From: Thermoplasmata archaeon
GTDB taxonomy: Archaea; Thermoplasmatota; Thermoplasmata; Methanomassiliicoccales; Methanomethylophilaceae
Direction of reading: 5' to 3'
NCBI GenBank assembly: GCA_015063185.1
Contig: SUSY01000015.1
Span: 1-34,527 of the forward strand
DNA: 34,527 bases
In this document: piece by piece, positions 1-8,793 of the stretch
Layout: every line of letters begins with the position of its first letter
How positions within the stretch are numbered: position 1 is the first letter of the stretch
Program-made: the position numbers and the translations under genes
The notes under the pieces: model-generated
What the model was told of the DNA's origin: nothing
What the model saw: the letters and a program-made list of their open reading frames with translations, nothing else
Database searches by the model: none

Positions 1-1
1 T

Positions 2-406
2 GCCGAGAGGTTCGGAAGGCAGTGCGTCATCGTTGCCATCGATGCCAAGAAGACCGACAACGGATGGACCGTTTGGACCCACGGAGGTACCAAGGACACC
101 GGATTGGACGTCATCGAGTGGGCGAAGAAGGTCGAGGAACTCGGAGCAGGAGAGATCCTCCTCACATCCATGGATGCTGACGGAGTGAAGACCGGATATG
201 ACATCCCCCTCACCGCAGCGGTCGCAGATGCCGTTTCCATCCCCGTCATCGCTTCCGGAGGATGCGGATCCATCGAACACATCTACGAGGTGTTCACCAA
301 GACCAATGCAGCGGCAGCACTTGCAGCATCCATCTTCCACTACAACGAGTGTACCGTCGCTGATGTCAAGCAGTACCTCAGGGACAGAGGAGTCAGCGTA
401 AGATGA
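2..406 (+). CDS. hisF: Imidazole glycerol phosphate synthase cyclase subunit HisF (5' truncated)
   Basis: Only the C-terminal 134 residues lie in the window; the reading frame is open from base 2. HisF is a (beta/alpha)8 barrel that joins PRFAR with ammonia from HisH to give imidazole glycerol phosphate and AICAR. The visible part includes the VIVAIDAK strand, the strongly conserved [15 protein letters not shown] block with the catalytic-side aspartate, and the phosphate-binding IASGGCGS loop followed by [11 protein letters not shown]. The stop codon overlaps the start of hisIE as ATGA (403-406), so the genes are translationally coupled in a histidine operon that begins outside the window. 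Identification is secure; only the missing N-terminus limits it. Confidence 0.97.
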   Translation, partial: AERFGRQCVIVAIDAKKTDNGWTVWTHGGTKDTGLDVIEWAKKVEELGAGEILLTSMDADGVKTGYDIPLTAAVADAVSIPVIASGGCGSIEHIYEVFTKTNAAAALAASIFHYNECTVADVKQYLRDRGVSVR

Positions 407-1005
407 GCGAATTCAAATTCGATGACAAGGGACTTCTCCCCGTGGTCGTCCAAGACCACATCTCCGGAGAGGTCCTCATGGTCGCATGGGCCAATGAGGA
501 AGCCATCAAGAAGATGAAGGAGACTGGATACACCCACTTCTGGTCCAGAAGCAGACAGAAACTCTGGAAGAAGGGAGAGGAATCCGGAAACGTACAGCAG
601 ATCGTGTCCATCCAGTCCGATTGCGACGATGACACCCTTCTCGTGAGGGTCATCCAGAAGAACGATTGTGCATGTCACACCGGCAGTCCCACATGCTTCT
701 TCAAGACAGTCTACGGTGACCCCTCATCCACATCCATGATCCTTGCAGACCTTAAGAGGGTCATCCACGACCGTAAGGTCAACCCTGAGGAGGGTAGCTA
801 CACCTGCAAACTCTTCAAGGATGAGACCAAGATGTGTAAGAAGATCGTCGAAGAGGCCACCGAATACGTTCTCGCCATCAAGGATAAGGACAAGGACGAG
901 ACCGCATGGGAACTCGCGGACCTCATCTACCACGCGATGGTCGCGATGGAGAAAGAGGACGTTGACATGAAGGACGTCTTCGAGAAACTCGCAGAGAGGA
1001 GATGA
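403..1005 (+). CDS. hisI: Bifunctional phosphoribosyl-AMP cyclohydrolase / phosphoribosyl-ATP pyrophosphatase HisIE
   Basis: A 200-residue fusion catalysing the second and third steps of histidine synthesis. Residues 1-105 are the HisI cyclohydrolase: the [17 protein letters not shown] block (47-63), the metal-binding D73-C74-D75-x-D77 motif, and C91-H92 plus C98 that supply the remaining zinc ligands. Residues about 112-200 are the all-alpha HisE pyrophosphohydrolase, with the metal-binding EEATEY helix (150-155) and ELADLIYH (170-177). The domain order is the usual one for fused HisIE. It starts inside the hisF stop and ends overlapping the next gene's ATG, so the operon is continuous. Some archaea encode the two halves separately; here they are fused. 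Confidence 0.96.
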   Translation: MSEFKFDDKGLLPVVVQDHISGEVLMVAWANEEAIKKMKETGYTHFWSRSRQKLWKKGEESGNVQQIVSIQSDCDDDTLLVRVIQKNDCACHTGSPTCFFKTVYGDPSSTSMILADLKRVIHDRKVNPEEGSYTCKLFKDETKMCKKIVEEATEYVLAIKDKDKDETAWELADLIYHAMVAMEKEDVDMKDVFEKLAERR

Positions 1006-1655
1006 ACATGAGAGTGGACCTCCACACGCACTCCATATTCAGCGATGGAGAGCTGATCCCCGCTGAACTGGTCAGAAGAGCGGTCGCGCTGGGTCATGAT
1101 GCGATAGCCATCACCGACCACGTCGATATGACCAATGTCGAGTTCGTTGTCAAGAACGTCGTCAAGGCAGCGGAACTGTCATCCGATGAGATACAGGTCA
1201 TCCCAGGTGTGGAGATCACCCATGTACCTCCATCCAAGATGGACAAGGTCATCGCCGACGCCAGGAGGTTCGGGGCACAGATCATCGTCGTCCACGGTGA
1301 GACCGTCACAGAACCCGTCGCCAAAGGTACGGACATGGCCGCGGTCATGAACCCCGAGGTCGACGTACTGGGTCATCCCGGTTTCATTACCGAGGAAGAG
1401 GCTCAGATCGCCAAGGACAACGATGTCGCACTGGAGATCACCGGCAGAGGCGGACACAACATCACAAACGGACATGTGGTCAACATGGCCCGCCTTGTGG
1501 GTGCAAAGATGGTCATCAATTCCGATACCCATGCACCCGACAACCTTATGGATGAGGCATCCGCAAGGAAGGTGGCATTCGGAGCAGGAATGACCCATTC
1601 CGAGGTCGATCTCGCGATCAACGTGACCCCGTTCGACATCATCAAACACCTTTGA
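1002..1655 (+). CDS. PHP-domain phosphoesterase, candidate histidinol-phosphatase
   Basis: This 217-residue PHP-family metal-dependent phosphoesterase keeps the full set of likely trinuclear metal ligands: H8-x-H10, D15, H40, E71, H98, H125, and D175-x-H177. It overlaps the hisIE stop (ATGA, 1002-1005). An alternative ATG at 1008 would shorten it by two residues. PHP proteins act as histidinol-phosphatases (HisK type) in many bacteria, and the position at the end of a his operon makes that role likely here; the exact substrate is inference. The length is shorter than bacterial HisK (about 270) and closer to small archaeal PHP proteins. The hairpin after the gene probably marks the operon end. 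Confidence 0.85.
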   Translation: MNMRVDLHTHSIFSDGELIPAELVRRAVALGHDAIAITDHVDMTNVEFVVKNVVKAAELSSDEIQVIPGVEITHVPPSKMDKVIADARRFGAQIIVVHGETVTEPVAKGTDMAAVMNPEVDVLGHPGFITEEEAQIAKDNDVALEITGRGGHNITNGHVVNMARLVGAKMVINSDTHAPDNLMDEASARKVAFGAGMTHSEVDLAINVTPFDIIKHL

Positions 1656-1670
1656 CCAATCTTTTAATGC

Positions 1671-1688
1671 GCGCGCGAGTACGCGCGC
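1671..1688. other. GC-alternating hairpin between his operon and mtnP
   Basis: Perfect 7-bp arms GCGCGCG (1671-1677) and CGCGCGC (1682-1688) flank the loop AGTA, bordered by A/T-rich CTTTTAAT and TTAATTA. It lies 15 bases after the PHP stop and 29 before the mtnP start. It may act as a terminator for the his operon or as an operator in the mtnP promoter; the sequence alone does not decide. Confidence 0.5.
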
Positions 1689-1717
1689 TTAATTACAATG
1701 ATGCTGATTACTGACCT

Positions 1718-2506
1718 ATGCCAAGAATCGGAATCATAGGTGGATCGGGAATATACAACCCAGACAAGTTCGAACACATAAGAACCGTGTTCCCTGACAC
1801 CCCTTACGGAAAGCCATCTGATGAGATTCTCATCGGAAAGATCAACGGTGTGGAAATCGCATTCCTTCCCAGACACGGAAAGAATCACCAGCATCCACCA
1901 TCCTCCGTCCCGTACAAGGCCAACATACAGGCCATGAAGGACCTTGGCGTAGAGATGATCGTATCCCCCTGTGCGGTCGGATCCCTCAAGGAGAAGTACA
2001 AACCCGGAGACCTAGTCATCGTCGATCAGTTCATCGACTTCACCAAAAAGAGGGATTACACATTCTTCGATGACCGTACCGTCCACATCTCCATCGCGGA
2101 TCCGATCTGTCCACAGATGTCCGACGTGTTCGATAGAACAGCCAAAGAGATGGGCATCGATTACCACAGAGGAGGAACATATGTCTGTATCGAGGGGCCC
2201 AGATTCTCCACTAGGGCGGAGAGCTACATGTTCAGGAACTTCGCAGACATCATCGGAATGACCCTCGTACCCGAATGTCAATTGGCAAGGGAACTTGGAA
2301 TCTGCTACTGCAGTCTCGCTACGATCACGGACTATGACGCATGGATGGATGAGGTCGTGGACATACAGACCGTCATGGACACCATGGCATCCTGCCTCGC
2401 TAAGATCCTCGAGATCCTTGAGAGGGGACTTCCAGAACTCGAGAAACTTCCCTCATGTTCCTGTATCGATGCCGCGATCGGCTGTGGGGCCATAGAGAAA
2501 CCTTGA
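1718..2506 (+). CDS. mtnP: S-methyl-5'-thioadenosine phosphorylase (MTAP/PNP family)
   Basis: This 262-residue type I nucleoside phosphorylase would cleave methylthioadenosine, a by-product of polyamine and SAM chemistry, to adenine and methylthioribose-1-phosphate for salvage. Seen in the sequence: phosphate-binding GIIGGSGIY near the start, PRHGKNHQHPP (51-61), CIEGPRFSTRAE (157-168), GMTLVPE (180-186) and TDYDAW (204-209). The two aspartates in the last motif are the MTAP-type base-recognition residues; purine nucleoside phosphorylases have Asn there. Related archaeal enzymes can also accept methylthioinosine or other nucleosides, so specificity is not certain. It is followed 19 bases later by an MscS gene on the same strand, so the genes are probably co-transcribed. 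Confidence 0.93.
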   Translation: MPRIGIIGGSGIYNPDKFEHIRTVFPDTPYGKPSDEILIGKINGVEIAFLPRHGKNHQHPPSSVPYKANIQAMKDLGVEMIVSPCAVGSLKEKYKPGDLVIVDQFIDFTKKRDYTFFDDRTVHISIADPICPQMSDVFDRTAKEMGIDYHRGGTYVCIEGPRFSTRAESYMFRNFADIIGMTLVPECQLARELGICYCSLATITDYDAWMDEVVDIQTVMDTMASCLAKILEILERGLPELEKLPSCSCIDAAIGCGAIEKP

Positions 2507-2525
2507 TTGAACTGAGGGATCACAC

Positions 2526-4058
2526 ATGGACCGCAAAGCACTCCTGACCGCGATACTCTGTCTCTTGGTCGCCATGCCATTGTGCATGACGGTGATCTCC
2601 GATGACAGCGATGCATACTCCGCTGATGTCAACGGAGTGTACATCCACTCCTTCGATGACGAGATGGAGATATCCGCGGGTAACACCTACACGTTGAGAT
2701 TCACCCTATCCAATCCGACAGGGCCCACCAAATACGTCTCCATATCCAGCGTGGACATCACCGATGGGGACATGGGTACGATAAAGCACAATGAGGTCTC
2801 TCCGCTTGGATCGGAGGGTACGGCAGAACTCGTTTTCACCATTAATATCTACAAATATGCGGATGACGGGGAACACGATTTCGAATTCACTATCACCGTA
2901 TGCGATTCCGACAACACCAGCAACATCGCATCCCTCACATGTAGCTTCCCTCTCGTGATAAAATCACAGTATGCATCCGGTGATGCATACAACAAGTTCA
3001 TGGGTATCATACCCAACACATTACCGGAACCATTCGATTCATCCACCATCGCATCGATAGCCAGCCTCATAATCTGGCTGTTCATCGCTGCTGTGGTCGG
3101 ACACATCGTCTACAAGTTCGTGGACAGGAAGTGGTCCAAGAACAACGACGAGAACAGCAAGGATGCCAAGAGTCTCGGAAAGATGATTACATTCCTCATC
3201 GGATTGGTCGGACTCAGCCAATGTCTCAAAATCCTTGGTGCCAATGAGTTCCTGACAGGAATGGTCACGGATATCATCACCGTGGTGTTCGTCGTCATCG
3301 GTGCATACATCGCATGGAGAGCATTCAAGATCGTCCTGTACAATGTGATTGTCAGATTCGATAGAGAGGACAGGGTCGATGACACCCTCATCCCACTCTT
3401 CAAGATGATCGGACGCATCGTGATCTGCGTCGTAGCCCTATCCACCATCCTCAACATATTCGGATTCGATCTCGCAGCGATCGTCACCAGTGCAGGATTG
3501 GTATCCTTGGCGATCTCCCTGGGTGCACAGGAGACGCTCAATCAGTTCTTCTGTGGTATCCAACTCATGGCCACACGTCCGTTCCGTATCGGTGACAAGG
3601 TAAGATTGGGTACGGACACCAATGTCCTCATCGTCAGGAAGATCAGGGTCATGGACACAGAATTCAAGAATTGGCTGAACGAAGAGGTGTTCAGGGTCCC
3701 CAACAGCAAGGTCATGTCCTCGATGATCACGAACATCACCTACAACGACGAGTCTTACAAGATCTACGAATACATCGATGTGGACTACGGTGCCGACATC
3801 GACAAAGCCAAGGAGATCATGCTCTCCATCGTGAGTGCACACCCACAGGTCATCACCGATGGAAGTAAGGACATGCCCTCGTTCAGATTCTACTCGATGG
3901 ATGCGTCCTCGATCCGCCTCAGGGTCACATACGTGCTCACGGATCACGAACTCTCGTACACGGTACCATGTCAGATCAGGGAGGCTATCTACAGGAAGCT
4001 CCATGCTGAAGGTATCAAGGTACCCCATAACATAGTCGACGTACACATGGAGGAATGA
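2526..4058 (+). CDS. MscS-family mechanosensitive channel with secreted N-terminal domain
   Basis: A 510-residue membrane protein. Residues 1-31 form a signal sequence (hydrophobic LLTAILCLLVAMPLCMTVIS, then DDSDAYSAD). Residues about 35-165 form a beta-rich extracytoplasmic domain resembling Ig-like folds. Several membrane segments follow from about 180, including an MscS-type pore helix (AAIVTSAGLVSLAISLGAQETLNQFFCG) and the downstream beta domain RPFRIGDKVRLG with FRVPNSKVMSSMITNIT. E. coli MscS is 286 residues, so this is an enlarged member. The role would be release of osmolytes at high membrane tension. The ATG follows a GAGGG ribosome-binding site. Its stop overlaps the next MscS gene (ATGA). 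The function of the added domain is unknown. Confidence 0.9.
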   Translation: MDRKALLTAILCLLVAMPLCMTVISDDSDAYSADVNGVYIHSFDDEMEISAGNTYTLRFTLSNPTGPTKYVSISSVDITDGDMGTIKHNEVSPLGSEGTAELVFTINIYKYADDGEHDFEFTITVCDSDNTSNIASLTCSFPLVIKSQYASGDAYNKFMGIIPNTLPEPFDSSTIASIASLIIWLFIAAVVGHIVYKFVDRKWSKNNDENSKDAKSLGKMITFLIGLVGLSQCLKILGANEFLTGMVTDIITVVFVVIGAYIAWRAFKIVLYNVIVRFDREDRVDDTLIPLFKMIGRIVICVVALSTILNIFGFDLAAIVTSAGLVSLAISLGAQETLNQFFCGIQLMATRPFRIGDKVRLGTDTNVLIVRKIRVMDTEFKNWLNEEVFRVPNSKVMSSMITNITYNDESYKIYEYIDVDYGADIDKAKEIMLSIVSAHPQVITDGSKDMPSFRFYSMDASSIRLRVTYVLTDHELSYTVPCQIREAIYRKLHAEGIKVPHNIVDVHMEE

Positions 4059-5629
4059 CCATGAGGACTTGGAACCCGATCACAATTGTCATCGCACTCA
4101 TGGTCATTCTGACCATGTCCATACCGATGTCAACGATGGATTCCGATGCGGCGAGCGGCGATATCGTACTCTATACGAACACGACATCCATCGACCTGCT
4201 CTCCAACAGTTCGGATACGTTCGAGATCAACATCGGAAACTACTCCATCAACGACGACACATTTGATGTAAAATTGGAAGCGACCCATGAGAACGACAGT
4301 TACTCCGTATCGTTCAGCACCTCCGAATTCATACTCGGAAAGGGCGATATCCAGACAATAACGGTCACACTCGGTACGATAAAATATGCGACCAAGGACA
4401 GTGGCCCCCTGACCATCAGTGCGGAATGTTTCGGTATGGGAGGATCCAACAATGTCGTGTCCGAGAACCTGACAATCACTGTCAACACGTTCTCCACATA
4501 CAACAACGAGGAGAGTTTCAACAACATATTGGGAATGTTCGACAACCCACTCCCATCACCGTTCAATGCACCCCTTTCCACGGCTCTGATAACGCTCCTG
4601 ATATGGATCATCGCAGGAACCGTCATATCCATCGCTGTAGCGATCCTGATCTACCATCTGATCTTCAGAAGGGAGAAATCCGACACCGGAGATGCCAGAA
4701 AGAGGCTCAACCAGATGAGAAAGTTCATCTTCGGAATCGTGATACTCTATGGACTTGCAAACTCCATGAACGTGTTCGGAATCGACGTGGAGATCGTGGG
4801 AGCATTCACCGAACTGTCCCAATTCCTGTTCGTCATATTCGGAGGAATCATCGTTTGGAAGATCGTCAGGGTTGAGATCGAATCTATCGGAAGAAGGGCA
4901 GGTAACGATGGCAGGTTCGATCCGTCCATCATCCCGCTATTTCTGATCATAGCAGAGGTGATCATCGTCCTGATCACAGTGTCCGTCGCATTAGCAGTCT
5001 ATGGTGTGAACCTGGTATCCATCATAACCACATTGGGTCTGCTGACCACCGGACTCTCGCTCGGTGCCAAGAACATCATCAACCAGTTCCTCAGCGGAGT
5101 GATCCTGTTGGCAGAACGCCCATTCGTCAAGGATGACAAGATCAAGATGGACGTGGACGTATCCACGACATTGGTCGTCGACAAAGTCGGATACATGACC
5201 ACCAGGTTCAAGAGTTGGTCCAACGAGGAGATGGTCACCATCCCTAACAACACCATCATGAACGGTACCATGACCAACATGACCAGGGACAATGTGCTCT
5301 ACAGGGTATATGACTACTATTCCGTCTCCTATGACACCGATGTCTCCAAGGCCAAGGAGATCATGATGGAGAAGGCACTTGCAAGCCCCGATGTGATCGT
5401 TGATCAGATGATGGATTCGCCAATAATCACATTCGACAATGTGGACCGCAACTGTATCAACCTCAGACTCTCGTACATCGTCAACGATCACGAGAACTAC
5501 GGTAGTATCGCAGGAAGGATCCGTCATGAGATCTTCAACGCGTTCTGTGAGAACGACATCGAGATCCCATACAACCAGTACAGCATAAACCTGGTCCGCC
5601 TAAAAAGGGTAGAGCCCGAGGCCGAATGA
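4055..5629 (+). CDS. MscS-family mechanosensitive channel, tandem paralogue
   Basis: A 524-residue paralogue of the preceding gene with the same architecture: signal sequence (MVILTMSIPMSTMDSDAAS), a beta-rich ectodomain at about 35-155, then membrane segments from about 175 and an MscS pore region (SIITTLGLLTTGLSLGAKN, NQFLSGVILLAERPF). The beta domain keeps MVTIPNNTIMNGTMTNMTR. The two proteins are clearly diverged, so the duplication is not recent. It starts inside the stop codon of the upstream copy, which suggests coupled translation and possibly matched amounts or hetero-oligomers (inference). It ends 15 bases before hypF. It could instead be a small-conductance or solute-specific channel rather than a tension valve. 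Confidence 0.9.
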   Translation: MTMRTWNPITIVIALMVILTMSIPMSTMDSDAASGDIVLYTNTTSIDLLSNSSDTFEINIGNYSINDDTFDVKLEATHENDSYSVSFSTSEFILGKGDIQTITVTLGTIKYATKDSGPLTISAECFGMGGSNNVVSENLTITVNTFSTYNNEESFNNILGMFDNPLPSPFNAPLSTALITLLIWIIAGTVISIAVAILIYHLIFRREKSDTGDARKRLNQMRKFIFGIVILYGLANSMNVFGIDVEIVGAFTELSQFLFVIFGGIIVWKIVRVEIESIGRRAGNDGRFDPSIIPLFLIIAEVIIVLITVSVALAVYGVNLVSIITTLGLLTTGLSLGAKNIINQFLSGVILLAERPFVKDDKIKMDVDVSTTLVVDKVGYMTTRFKSWSNEEMVTIPNNTIMNGTMTNMTRDNVLYRVYDYYSVSYDTDVSKAKEIMMEKALASPDVIVDQMMDSPIITFDNVDRNCINLRLSYIVNDHENYGSIAGRIRHEIFNAFCENDIEIPYNQYSINLVRLKRVEPEAE

Positions 5630-5644
5630 ATAGGGTGAACTGTC

Positions 5645-7807
5645 ATGAGATTCACGGTGACCGGTACTGTACAGGGCGTGGGATTCAGACCTACGGTCTA
5701 CAGACTGGCCACCGAACTCGGCCTCAAGGGCACTGTAAGGAACAATGGTGCCAACGTAGTGATCGATGTGGACGCGGATGCGGGATTCATGGACCTCCTT
5801 GAAACCAGATTGCCCGCACTCGCCCACATCGAATCGTGTGATATCGAGGATATCCCCATATCGAAAGGTCTGAACGGATTCTCCATAATCGAATCAGATG
5901 ACGGCGGTCACGGTATCGGCATCCCTACCGATACCGCAATATGTCCATCCTGTCTAGCAGAGATGAGAGGTAACGGAAGACGTGCAGGATATGCATTCAC
6001 CACATGTACCGAATGTGGTGCACGTTTCACCCTCATGGAATCGATGCCGTACGACCGTCAACGTACATCCATGGGCGATTATCCCATGTGTGAACACTGT
6101 TCCAAGGAATACTCAGACCCGACGGATAGGAGATTCCACCATCAAACGGTATGTTGTCCGCATTGCGGACCATCCTACAGGCTTGTGGATTCTGATGGAA
6201 ACCCAATGGATGGAGATCCGATCAGAAGATTCGCAGAACTCCTCGATATGGGCAAAATAGGTGTTGCTAAGAGCTGGGGCGGTATGCATATATGTGCCAC
6301 CATCGACAGGATTCAGGAATTGCGGGACTGGTACGGGAGGAAACAGAAACCCTTCGCCATCATGGCGAAGGATGCGGACACGATAATGAAATACTCCGAT
6401 CCAACCGACGAGGAGATGGAACAGATCCTATCTCCACATAGGCCCATCGTTCTTGTCAGAAAAAAGGATACCATGCCCGAGGCATCCTCGCCAGGGTTGG
6501 ACACTGTAGGTATGTTCCTCCCATACTCGGGGATGCAGTACCTACTTTTCGATTATCTGAAGTCCGATGCGGCGGTAATGACCTCTGCCAATGTCCCCGG
6601 GGAACCGATGATACTCAACGATGAGGGGATCTTCGAACTCAACGCGGACATGTATCTCCTACACAACCAGAGAATCGTCAACCGTGCAGATGATTCCGTG
6701 ATGAAACTGTATGGTAAGAACACCTACTTCCTCCGTAAATCCAGAGGGCACATTCCTTCATATCTGGACCTTGGATTGAAGGGAGATGCGGTTGCGGTAG
6801 GTCCACAGGAGAATCTCACTGCTTCCGTAGCTACCAACGGACGCATCTTCACCACACAACACATCGGTAACGGAGAATCCTTCGGTGTCGTGGATTATCT
6901 TAAAGATGCCACCGATTCCCTAATAAAAATGACGGGTTGTGAACCTCAGATCGTGGCGATGGACCTTCATCCAGGTTATGCGAACAGGAAATATGCCAAA
7001 TCACTCGCAGAACGTACCTGTTCCAAGACTATAGAGGTACAACACCACTGGGCACATTGTGCATCCTTGATGGTGGATTCTGAGCATGACGAGATGGTAT
7101 GCCTCACTTTGGATGGTACGGGTCATGGAGACGATGGTAATGCGTGGGGAGGGGAGGTCATGTTCGCTGACCTCAACAAATATGACAGGCTCGCCCACCT
7201 CCAATACATCCCGCTACTCGGAGGGGACAAGGCATTGTATGATATCAGGAGATTGAAATTCGCAATAGATTCCATAAACGGATCCGAAACTCCCTATGTG
7301 GACGACCGCACTGCTGACGTGTTCTCCAAGATGATGTCACGTAGCGTACGCACCTCCTCGTTCGGTAGATTGTTGGACGCTCTCGCATACTCCTTGGACG
7401 TATGTACAGAACGCACCTACGATGGCGAACCGGCCATGAAGATGGAACCCCTACTCAGGAAAGGAAAAGTCATCGAAGGATTCGATACCGAGATCGTGAA
7501 CGGCGAAATCCGCACCGCACATCTGTTCACTGCCATAGATGGTCTGAAGAAGGAGGATGTTGCGATCAGTGTCGTGGATTCCGTCATATCGAAGATGGTA
7601 GAAACGGCCTGTGATTCGGCTTCCAAGAAGGGCATACGTGAAATAGGTATAACTGGGGGAGTGTCATACAGCATACCGATAAGCGACATATTCCGTAGAC
7701 ATGTCGAACTGCTTGGATTCACACCGATATTCCACAACCGTGTCCCTAATGGGGATGGAGGGATATCCGTAGGTCAGAGCGCAATAGCATTGAATGTGAT
7801 ACAATGA
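5645..7807 (+). CDS. hypF: Carbamoyltransferase HypF, NiFe-hydrogenase maturation
   Basis: A 720-residue protein that makes the carbamoyl group later turned into the cyanide ligands of NiFe hydrogenases and passes it to HypE. Domains in order: acylphosphatase (1-85, GTVQGVGFRPT at 7-17); two zinc fingers (C100/C103/C121/C124 and C149/C152/C171/C174); a YrdC-like domain (about 190-370, with GVAKSWGGMHICA and VMTSANVPGEP); and a Kae1-like domain (about 380-720) with VQHHWAHCAS (465-474), LDGTGHGDDGNAWGGE (489-504) and a C-terminal glycine-rich NGDGGISVGQS. All catalytic landmarks are present and the length is normal. No hydrogenase or other hyp gene is in the window. Its stop overlaps the following gene (ATGA). 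Confidence 0.96.
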   Translation: MRFTVTGTVQGVGFRPTVYRLATELGLKGTVRNNGANVVIDVDADAGFMDLLETRLPALAHIESCDIEDIPISKGLNGFSIIESDDGGHGIGIPTDTAICPSCLAEMRGNGRRAGYAFTTCTECGARFTLMESMPYDRQRTSMGDYPMCEHCSKEYSDPTDRRFHHQTVCCPHCGPSYRLVDSDGNPMDGDPIRRFAELLDMGKIGVAKSWGGMHICATIDRIQELRDWYGRKQKPFAIMAKDADTIMKYSDPTDEEMEQILSPHRPIVLVRKKDTMPEASSPGLDTVGMFLPYSGMQYLLFDYLKSDAAVMTSANVPGEPMILNDEGIFELNADMYLLHNQRIVNRADDSVMKLYGKNTYFLRKSRGHIPSYLDLGLKGDAVAVGPQENLTASVATNGRIFTTQHIGNGESFGVVDYLKDATDSLIKMTGCEPQIVAMDLHPGYANRKYAKSLAERTCSKTIEVQHHWAHCASLMVDSEHDEMVCLTLDGTGHGDDGNAWGGEVMFADLNKYDRLAHLQYIPLLGGDKALYDIRRLKFAIDSINGSETPYVDDRTADVFSKMMSRSVRTSSFGRLLDALAYSLDVCTERTYDGEPAMKMEPLLRKGKVIEGFDTEIVNGEIRTAHLFTAIDGLKKEDVAISVVDSVISKMVETACDSASKKGIREIGITGGVSYSIPISDIFRRHVELLGFTPIFHNRVPNGDGGISVGQSAIALNVIQ

Positions 7808-8793
7808 ACACACTGTTCGTACTTCTCGATGGTGCAGAGGACCACCCCAACCCGGAATTGGGCGGAAAGAAACCGATGGAAGCAGCGAACATGCCATTCA
7901 TAATGTCAAACATGCACACGAAGGGCATGACCACGGGAAGAGGGTACACACATCTGTTCCTCAACGAGTTCTTCACCGGTCATCCGCCACTGTTACAGAG
8001 AGCAGTCCTAGAAGCACTGGGTCTGGGCATGGATATGGATGATAGGACAGCATACAGACTCAGTCCTGCAAGGATTGGGGACGGGATGGTAAGATGGGCA
8101 TACGATTCACCCGATTTTTGCGATGATTTGGAATCCAATATAATGGGCAATTTCCATATTTTGAAGAAATACGATCCACAGATCAAGTTCTTCATCAATG
8201 GACGTGCGATCCTCACGATGAAATCGGACAATGTGCCAGAACTCCCTGGGCCCCCTGTGGATGCAGAATATGTGAAGGTACCGGGTGAATTGGGACTGCT
8301 AGTGGAAAAGGTCGCTGAAATCATGGGTGGCATCACGGATTACCCATGGGGCTGTGGACGTTTTGCGGACCAATATCCAAGATTCGAATGTCTGGATAAT
8401 CTCAAAGCATTCTCGGACAGTCCGACATCTTTGGGTGTATGTGCATCCTTAGGATACGATACAGAGATTATAGAGGACTTGGATGAAAGGTTTCCGGCAG
8501 CAAGAGAGGCCCTGGACAAGGGTAACGTGTTCCTTCATTTGGATGAGATCGATGAATATAGCCACATGAAGGATTGGCGCCGTAAGGTAGAGATACTGGA
8601 ACATGTCGATAAGAAGATGGAGGAATACTTCTCTGATTGTGACAGGATAATGTACTTCATCGATCATGGAACATCATCCATAACAGGGGAGCACCTTCCG
8701 ATCGAGGTCCCATTCTGGACGACCTTCGAAACCGACATAGGAGAGGGAGAGTTAGTGCCCCTCAATACTCTCATACCAAGAGTGCTCAAATGA
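7804..8793 (+). CDS. Divergent ApgM-like protein (alkaline phosphatase superfamily)
   Basis: A 329-residue protein that resembles archaeal cofactor-independent phosphoglycerate mutases but is shorter (those are about 400 residues) and diverged. Visible family features: an N-terminal metal-binding LLDGAEDHP (7-15), GGKKPMEAANMP matching the mutase TPLE-A-TPN segment, a C-terminal HLDEIDEYSH with a following K, and FIDHGTSS...GEHLPIEVP, which together supply most two-metal ligands. Where the mutases have the serine nucleophile, this protein reads GYTHLFLNEF (48-57), so Thr49 may replace it. It may be a mutase variant, a phosphatase, or a related phospho-transfer enzyme; I cannot assign a substrate. 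The start overlaps the hypF stop. The end overlaps the convergent cobQ paralogue by 8 bases. Confidence 0.7.
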   Translation: MNTLFVLLDGAEDHPNPELGGKKPMEAANMPFIMSNMHTKGMTTGRGYTHLFLNEFFTGHPPLLQRAVLEALGLGMDMDDRTAYRLSPARIGDGMVRWAYDSPDFCDDLESNIMGNFHILKKYDPQIKFFINGRAILTMKSDNVPELPGPPVDAEYVKVPGELGLLVEKVAEIMGGITDYPWGCGRFADQYPRFECLDNLKAFSDSPTSLGVCASLGYDTEIIEDLDERFPAAREALDKGNVFLHLDEIDEYSHMKDWRRKVEILEHVDKKMEEYFSDCDRIMYFIDHGTSSITGEHLPIEVPFWTTFETDIGEGELVPLNTLIPRVLK

